Of a stretch of DNA of 64,000 nucleotides, positions 59,685 to 64,000 are shown in pieces. The position numbers and the translations under genes are program-made. Below the pieces are notes generated by a model, which saw only the letters and a list, made by a program, of their open reading frames with translations, was not told the origin of the DNA and did no database searches. The DNA is taken from NCBI GenBank assembly GCA_028554645.1, contig JAQOOI010000018.1, positions 558,001 through 622,000 on the forward strand. Reading direction: 5' to 3'. Each line of letters starts with the position of its first letter. The stretch's first letter is position 1. The DNA comes from Omphalotus guepiniiformis. Its lineage: Eukaryota > Basidiomycota > Agaricomycetes > Agaricales > Omphalotaceae.

Positions 59685-60458
59685 CTATCGTCTCAATATC
59701 TTGCACATTCGGGCACGCCATCGCCAACTCGTTGATAACCCCATCACTAACCTATTGCTAACCCCAGTCACTTGCAGCCGACGAATACCCTGCATGCTTC
59801 CGGGTATTAAACCCACCGAATCCTGACTCGACATGATCGCATGTAATACATGCGATGGTGTCTTGTGATGATAGCAGAACTTGAGCTCGAGATCCGTGAC
59901 CTGAGGTGGGAACGCTGCAAATTTATTGCATTTGAATAAATCGTCAAGCAAGCAGTTGTTGAATTGGATAGAAATCCGACGGAGTTCGGGAAGGATGAAC
60001 TGAGTGAAAAACAGCGCTTGGAAGACAGCATAAATGGCTAGCGCCATCGGATGCTCCTTTAGGGGCTGATGAGGTTCAGGGTGAGGTATTGTCGCGTTGG
60101 AATGAGATTGAACGGCAATATTTGTCTAGGATTCCTCTTCCGTCAGCATAAGTAGTGGTTATGAAATGGAGATTCGCCCACGGAGGATCGTGAATAATTA
60201 TATCGCATAGCTTGCACTAGGGATGTGCACGTCTTTGCAGGATACACCCAGAAAGATGATCATCCATGTCCTGTTAACAACAACAGACAATTTCATGAAT
60301 GTGGTGCGATCATGAGTAGAGAGGTTTTGAGACCAAAGGTCACTAATAATGAGCTCGACTACTTCGACGGGGAGCGAAGCAGAGATTTTTACCGGATTTT
60401 CACTAGAGTTCGAACGACCGACAGTGGCAATGCACCGAATCGGAGGGCTCAGTATCAA
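59685..60458 (-). pseudogene. Broken F-box family gene
   Basis: The first part (60458 to about 60200) has an F-box-like motif (SASLPVEVVELIISDLWSQN, then MKLSVVVNRTWMIIFLGVSC). After a stop near 60198 the sequence continues in another frame (IIHDPPWANLHFITTTYAD; ILDKYCRSISFQ) and then returns to the first frame (NATIPHPEPHQPLKEHPMAL, LPELRRISIQFNNCLLDDLF, FPPQVTDLELKFCYHHKTPS) to a stop at 59685. The change of frame twice within about 100 bases, with no normal intron that repairs both, points to a degenerate gene or assembly errors. The F-box followed by leucine-rich-like segments (LRRxSxQFNN, PPQVTxLELxF) is a large, fast-evolving mushroom family. If it is real, a splice that I failed to find could restore it. 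Confidence 0.5.
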
Positions 60459-60739
60459 ATCTCAGGCCTCAGGCCTGGCAGTACTTTTTAGTCTTTAACC
60501 CACAAGTACGACAGGATGATAGACAGACAGGAACAACTAGCACGGCGACTCGCGCAGTTCGCGAGTTATCCATATAACTGAAGATTACGAAGGCATGCCG
60601 TCTGCACATCTGAGCGCGTGTATGTATCTGCTGAAGGTTTCGACCCCCTATAGAAAGAGAGGGGGTGAGCCTCGTGGTCTCCTTATTCCCTGACTTGCTG
60701 CGAGAGTTATGACACCATACATTTCGCCAGAAAAGTAGG

Positions 60740-61974
60740 TCAGTCCCCAGTCCATCCCAAGCGCCGTAAATCTTTTCTACATTCCTCGGTCTCCTTCTGC
60801 ACCCTAATCCAGTCCTGGACAATCTGTCCAAAACCTGATGAACCATTCCCGTCCACAAGCTGCATGAGGTGCCGATATTCTTCAAGCTGTACTTCCAACG
60901 CGTGTTTCTCATCCCGTAAATCATTTTCTTCATCTTTCAGTTTCTCGTAAGCGGTAGACAGCGCATTGGACATCGTCGCATTTGTGTTGGAGGACGACGT
61001 GAAGCCATATAGTGACCTGTGCGATCGAGTCCTCATGAGGGAGAGCTTGACGAGAGATGCCTCGATTGTTGCAGATAGTAGGTCATTGCTCGCGGCGCGC
61101 TTCTCATTCAGGAGAGGGGGGATGCTTGAGAGCGCGCCTAACAGTTCTGACTGGAGTTCTTGATGAAGCTAGATTCAATAGATGGAATTGGCATACTGCA
61201 GCCGCTCAACAATAACGGTTGCATACCTCGTTCGTTCTCGTAACCAGTTCCCTTATGTCGGATGAAGCAGCTTCCAGCTGCGTCTTTGAAGATGCGATAT
61301 CTTCCAACAGCTCCACGATACTCTGGGGAAGGTTACAAATATCTTCCGACTGGGTCGACCCTGGAAGGCCAATCAATTAGAAACCCTGAGGCCTGAGTAC
61401 CTCAATGCAAACGCTCAACGTACGAGTGCTGCCTTGTGAGAAATTGGAGATTGCAGATATCTTCGCCTCAATTTCACTTAGAAGTCGGTCTTGATTTGCT
61501 TCCGCGAGCTTTTCACCGCAGAAAACATATATTAGCAAATAGTATGCGCTGGTATAGTGAAGGCGGTCAAGTACCTGAAAGTCATGAATGGATGAATTAT
61601 CGAAGGGACCATGGAGGTCTACCGGACAGTCTCCGGAATCCTCAGCTGAGTCCGAGTCAATTGGTAGAGATGCTGCGATATGTTGGCGAGTCAAAAGTCG
61701 AGCGAGATCCTACACGTAGTAGATCGATGAAACCCAACCGAGAGACTCCAAAGAAAACTCGATTTACATTGTCGGATACTGAAATGTCGCCGAGAATATC
61801 GTCAAGAAGTTTTGCACGTAAGTAGCGCAAGCGTGAAAGCCGGTAACCACCTTGTTCAGAGCTCTAGGGAATATCGAGATTGAGTTGAAACAAGATTTGA
61901 CGGTGTCTTCTTGCCGGGTGTCACCGAAGAAGACTTACCAGTGAGCGCGATTCCGTTGCAGTCGATAAGGACAT
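60740..61974 (-). CDS. Coiled-coil protein, unrecognised
   Basis: Five or six exons fitted by splice sites. Exon 1 (61974-61939) is MSLSTATESRSL with a GTAAGT donor. Exon 2 has SSEQGGYRLSRLRYLRAKLL and NVNRVFFGVSRLGFIDLLP. After an intron comes SLPIDSDSAEDSGDCPVDLH, then a helical part (KLAEANQDRLLSEIEAKISA, QSIVELLEDIASSKTQLEAS, IRELVTRTNE). The later exons are heptad-rich (ELLGALSSIPPLLNEKRAAS, LLSATIEASLVKLSLMR, AYEKLKDEENDLRDEKHALE). It ends EECRKDLRRLGWTGD before TGA at 60740-60742. The whole C-terminal half is predicted coiled coil. No signal peptide or membrane segment. The layout is reminiscent of kinetochore or spindle coiled-coil proteins, but I cannot assign a family. Confidence 0.6.
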
Positions 61975-62249
61975 AAGCTCTCTTTACGAAGGAGTGGATA
62001 TATGCTTAAAGAGAAAATACAACCAGGCGCGCGGATTGAAAAAGAAACGTGACAGTAACATCACATGTCCGTGTGACATACGCGCTTTTGGCAGTCTCTC
62101 CTGCATCCCTGACAGCTTGTACGTGAAGTGTTACGCTTACTCAGACCTCAGGGATTGACGATTAAAATAATACTTACTTATATCTCCTTGAAACAATCAT
62201 CAAGCTGCCTTGCTTTTCTCGGTGAACTCGTTTCCTCCTTTTCATCCCG

Positions 62250-63269
62250 ATGGACCTCAGTCGACAACTCCCGGTCGAACTGTGGCAGCAAGTTTTCCGC
62301 TACGCCTGCGTGGATGACGGCACCACTGGCCGTTCTTTATCTCTAGTTTGCACGCATTTCTACAGGCTGTCGAAGGATATAAAGCTTCAGTGTTTGTCTA
62401 TCGTCGGATTCGATGAGATTGTTCAGGCCTCCGCGATGCTCGAGAGAATGCCAAATCAATGCAGGAGGGTCCATCATCTCTTCCTTTCTAGCGAGCTGTG
62501 TCATGCTAGACACAGTTATAATGGAGAATGTCAACAAAAGTCGTCCTCGTATGAGATAGACCGGGAAAAATATGTGCGTGGATCATTTCTTCCTTACTAG
62601 TCTTGAGCTGGTGGTGTCAGTAACTAGAGGTCGCTCATTTAGATATGTGAATAGGAAGAAGCGTGCGAAGCCTATAGACGGCTACTGCAGCTCATTTCCC
62701 CTTCTCTAAAGTCGCTGTATCTAGTGACCCAGAGACTAGGAAGACTCTCACTCTTTACTCCTGTATCTCTTCCCTCCCTCACTGATCTGACCGTGGTTGG
62801 TCCTTTTCCGGTGCACAATCCAGAAATGTACACTGCCAGTCTAAGCGCGAGGTTTGTGAACCTTCGACGTCTACGCTGCGTTGGGTTCTACAGTTACCCT
62901 ACCAATTTTTTTGGCCTTATAAGCCAGCAAGCTCCTTTCCTAACCCATCTGTGTTTGCAGCCTGCACAAACATTCCGACATCTCGTCAGCGATTTACAGA
63001 ACGCACTTGATATGCCTGGTAGTCCTAGCGATAACCCCAACGATAGACTGCCTTCGTCCATTGAGCGTGTGTATATTCAACCCGGACCAGTGCCTGCACG
63101 CGGAGGCTCGCTCCAGAACAAAATGTATCAACATTCACTACATGGACTACATGTCCTGGCAAATAGGAATCGTCGACTCGTCGTCCTCAACACCTTTAAA
63201 AAGATCTGCACTGCAGATGACGCCGAAGCAGAATGGCTAGATCATTGGCACTCTCGAACTTATAATTAA
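62250..63269 (+). CDS. F-box protein with leucine-rich-like repeats
   Basis: Probable SCF adaptor of the mushroom F-box family. The start at 62250 (MDLSRQLPVELWQQVFRYAC) is the F-box itself, at the extreme N-terminus: LPVELWQQVFRYACVDD, RSLSLVCTHFYRLSKDIKLQ. Exon 1 ends EIDREKY at a GTGCGT donor; an acceptor (GTGAATAG) about 85 nt later continues in phase with EEACEAYRRLLQLISPSLKS. The second exon (to 63269) has leucine-rich-like strands: SLPSLTDLTVVGPFPVHN, RFVNLRRLRCVGFYSYPT, FLTHLCLQPAQTFRHLVSDL, HGLHVLANRNRRLVVLNTFK. It ends HWHSRTYN. The protein is about 310 residues. The target is unknown. A related broken gene lies 2 kb upstream. Confidence 0.75.
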
Positions 63270-63381
63270 TCACGAATCTAACGATTATCATTAGATTATT
63301 CGAATCTTTCATCTACTATACGATACCAACTGTACGCTCATACGTACTACTTGTAGCTGTAGCCTTTTTACTATGCAAAAT

Positions 63382-64000
63382 CTATCTTTTGCCTTCCTCT
63401 TGTTTCGGTGACGCGGCCTCTTTCAGCATGCGTTGCAAAACACTGATTGCAGAACCCGAAAGACTTCCGCTTATAGAATGGAACGCGCTACTTGCAATCG
63501 TGAACCCTTTCACTCCCTTGGCTGCCATGGTAAATAATGTAGTACGAGGGTCATCATCGAGACCACTATTTCGTACACGGGGTTTGGACCCTGCAGACAT
63601 CATAAGAGCGGCCTTGATTGAGTCAAATTCGTTTAGAATTTCCAGACCCATCGAACGAAGGTGTACGACTGGTTCAAAGGAAGTCGAAAATAGTTTATGC
63701 AGCTTGTCGCATGCTGACAGAGTCTTGTGGTTCTCAAAGTATCGTTCCTGCGAGTAAGGAAGGAGCGAAGTGTAAGAACCTGCGAAACGAGAACAATTAA
63801 GCTTTTATCTTCGCAGCGGACATATGCAAACACGTACCAATATCTCCGCCCCGAAGTAAAGCATCATTGATACATCTAGCAAGACATTCAACGTCTCCGA
63901 GTCCCAGGTTGAGACCCTGTCCAGCTAGAGGATGAATAGTATGTGCAGCATCGCCCACGAGAACAGTACGAGCAGCATGTCCTTCTCCTAGATACGTTTC
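63382..64000 (-). CDS. COQ6: Ubiquinone biosynthesis monooxygenase COQ6, 3' part
   Basis: A flavin-dependent hydroxylase of the mitochondrial coenzyme Q pathway. The gene is cut by the right edge of the window, so only the C-terminal part is present. The edge exon has the FAD-binding motif (HAARTVLVGDAAHTIHPLAG followed by QGLNLGLGDVECLARCINDA). After an intron (about 63773-63828) come YTSLLPYSQERYFENHKTLS, DKLHKLFSTSFEPVVHLRSM and GLEILNEFDSIKAALMMSAG. The protein ends KQEEGKR before the stop at 63382. GDAAH..HPLAGQGLNLG is the second FAD motif shared by UbiH/COQ6 enzymes. The length downstream of it fits COQ6. The N-terminal Rossmann motif is outside the window. Confidence 0.85.

Overview
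This window is nuclear DNA from a filamentous basidiomycete, most likely an Agaricomycete. The evidence is dense protein-coding genes on both strands, many short introns (mostly about 48-70 nt with GT..AG ends and CTNAY-like branch sites), and families typical of mushrooms: F-box/LRR-like proteins, a secreted domain often labelled 's17-like', an ABC half-transporter, and a CCCH/RBR protein. I see no rRNA, tRNA, CRISPR array or intact transposon. Gene models below were built by hand from frame continuity, splice consensus and family recognition, so exon borders are approximate unless a position is given.

Layout, left to right. A possible partial minus-strand ORF runs off the left edge, followed by an ABC transporter (173-2939 +), an F-BAR/DEP/RhoGAP protein (3392-7402 -) and the AAA+ ATPase Rvb1 (7989-9875 -). 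An unresolved minus-strand locus (10030-11497) precedes a Sec14-like lipid-transfer protein (11483-12634 +). A gene-poor stretch (12.6-14.0 kb) holds a hairpin, one copy of a dispersed repeat and a cytochrome P450 N-terminal relic. Next come an F-box/propeller-like protein (14049-15981 -), mitoribosomal protein mL44 (16160-17398 -), a small two-exon candidate gene (17540-17843 +) and a large eight-CCCH, RBR-like protein without a visible RING2 (18683-23654 -).

The centre is conserved housekeeping: AP-1 gamma-adaptin (23871-27074 +), splicing factor SF3B1/Hsh155 (27296-30894 -), Tma16 (31411-32136 -), the gamma-tubulin-complex microprotein Mzt1 (32285-32628 +, with a GC-AG intron), a Zds protein (33158-35899 +), a membrane-anchored protein with a tandemly duplicated extracellular domain (36849-39456 +), Arp2/3 subunit ARPC2 (39676-40872 +), a Nim1/Gin4/Hsl1-type kinase (41016-43574 -) and DNA ligase IV (43842-48589 +).

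The right part has a forkhead factor (48927-51799 +), the bifunctional purine enzyme ADE16/17 (52095-54278 +, with an intron flanked by a 20-bp direct repeat), a divergent cytidylyltransferase with an altered HxGH motif (54597-55516 +), a Zap1-like zinc-finger factor with an iron-type GATA palindrome upstream (55908-58070 -), a broken F-box gene, a coiled-coil protein, an intact F-box protein, and COQ6 cut by the right edge.

There is no operon-like pathway cluster. Several genes share a cytoskeleton, polarity or cell-cycle theme (RhoGAP, Mzt1, Zds, ARPC2, Nim1-type kinase, forkhead), but this looks like ordinary fungal gene order rather than a dedicated system. The most unusual items are the repeat-flanked ADE17 intron, the CCCH/RBR protein lacking RING2, the Asn-for-His cytidylyltransferase and the GATA palindrome at the zinc regulator.
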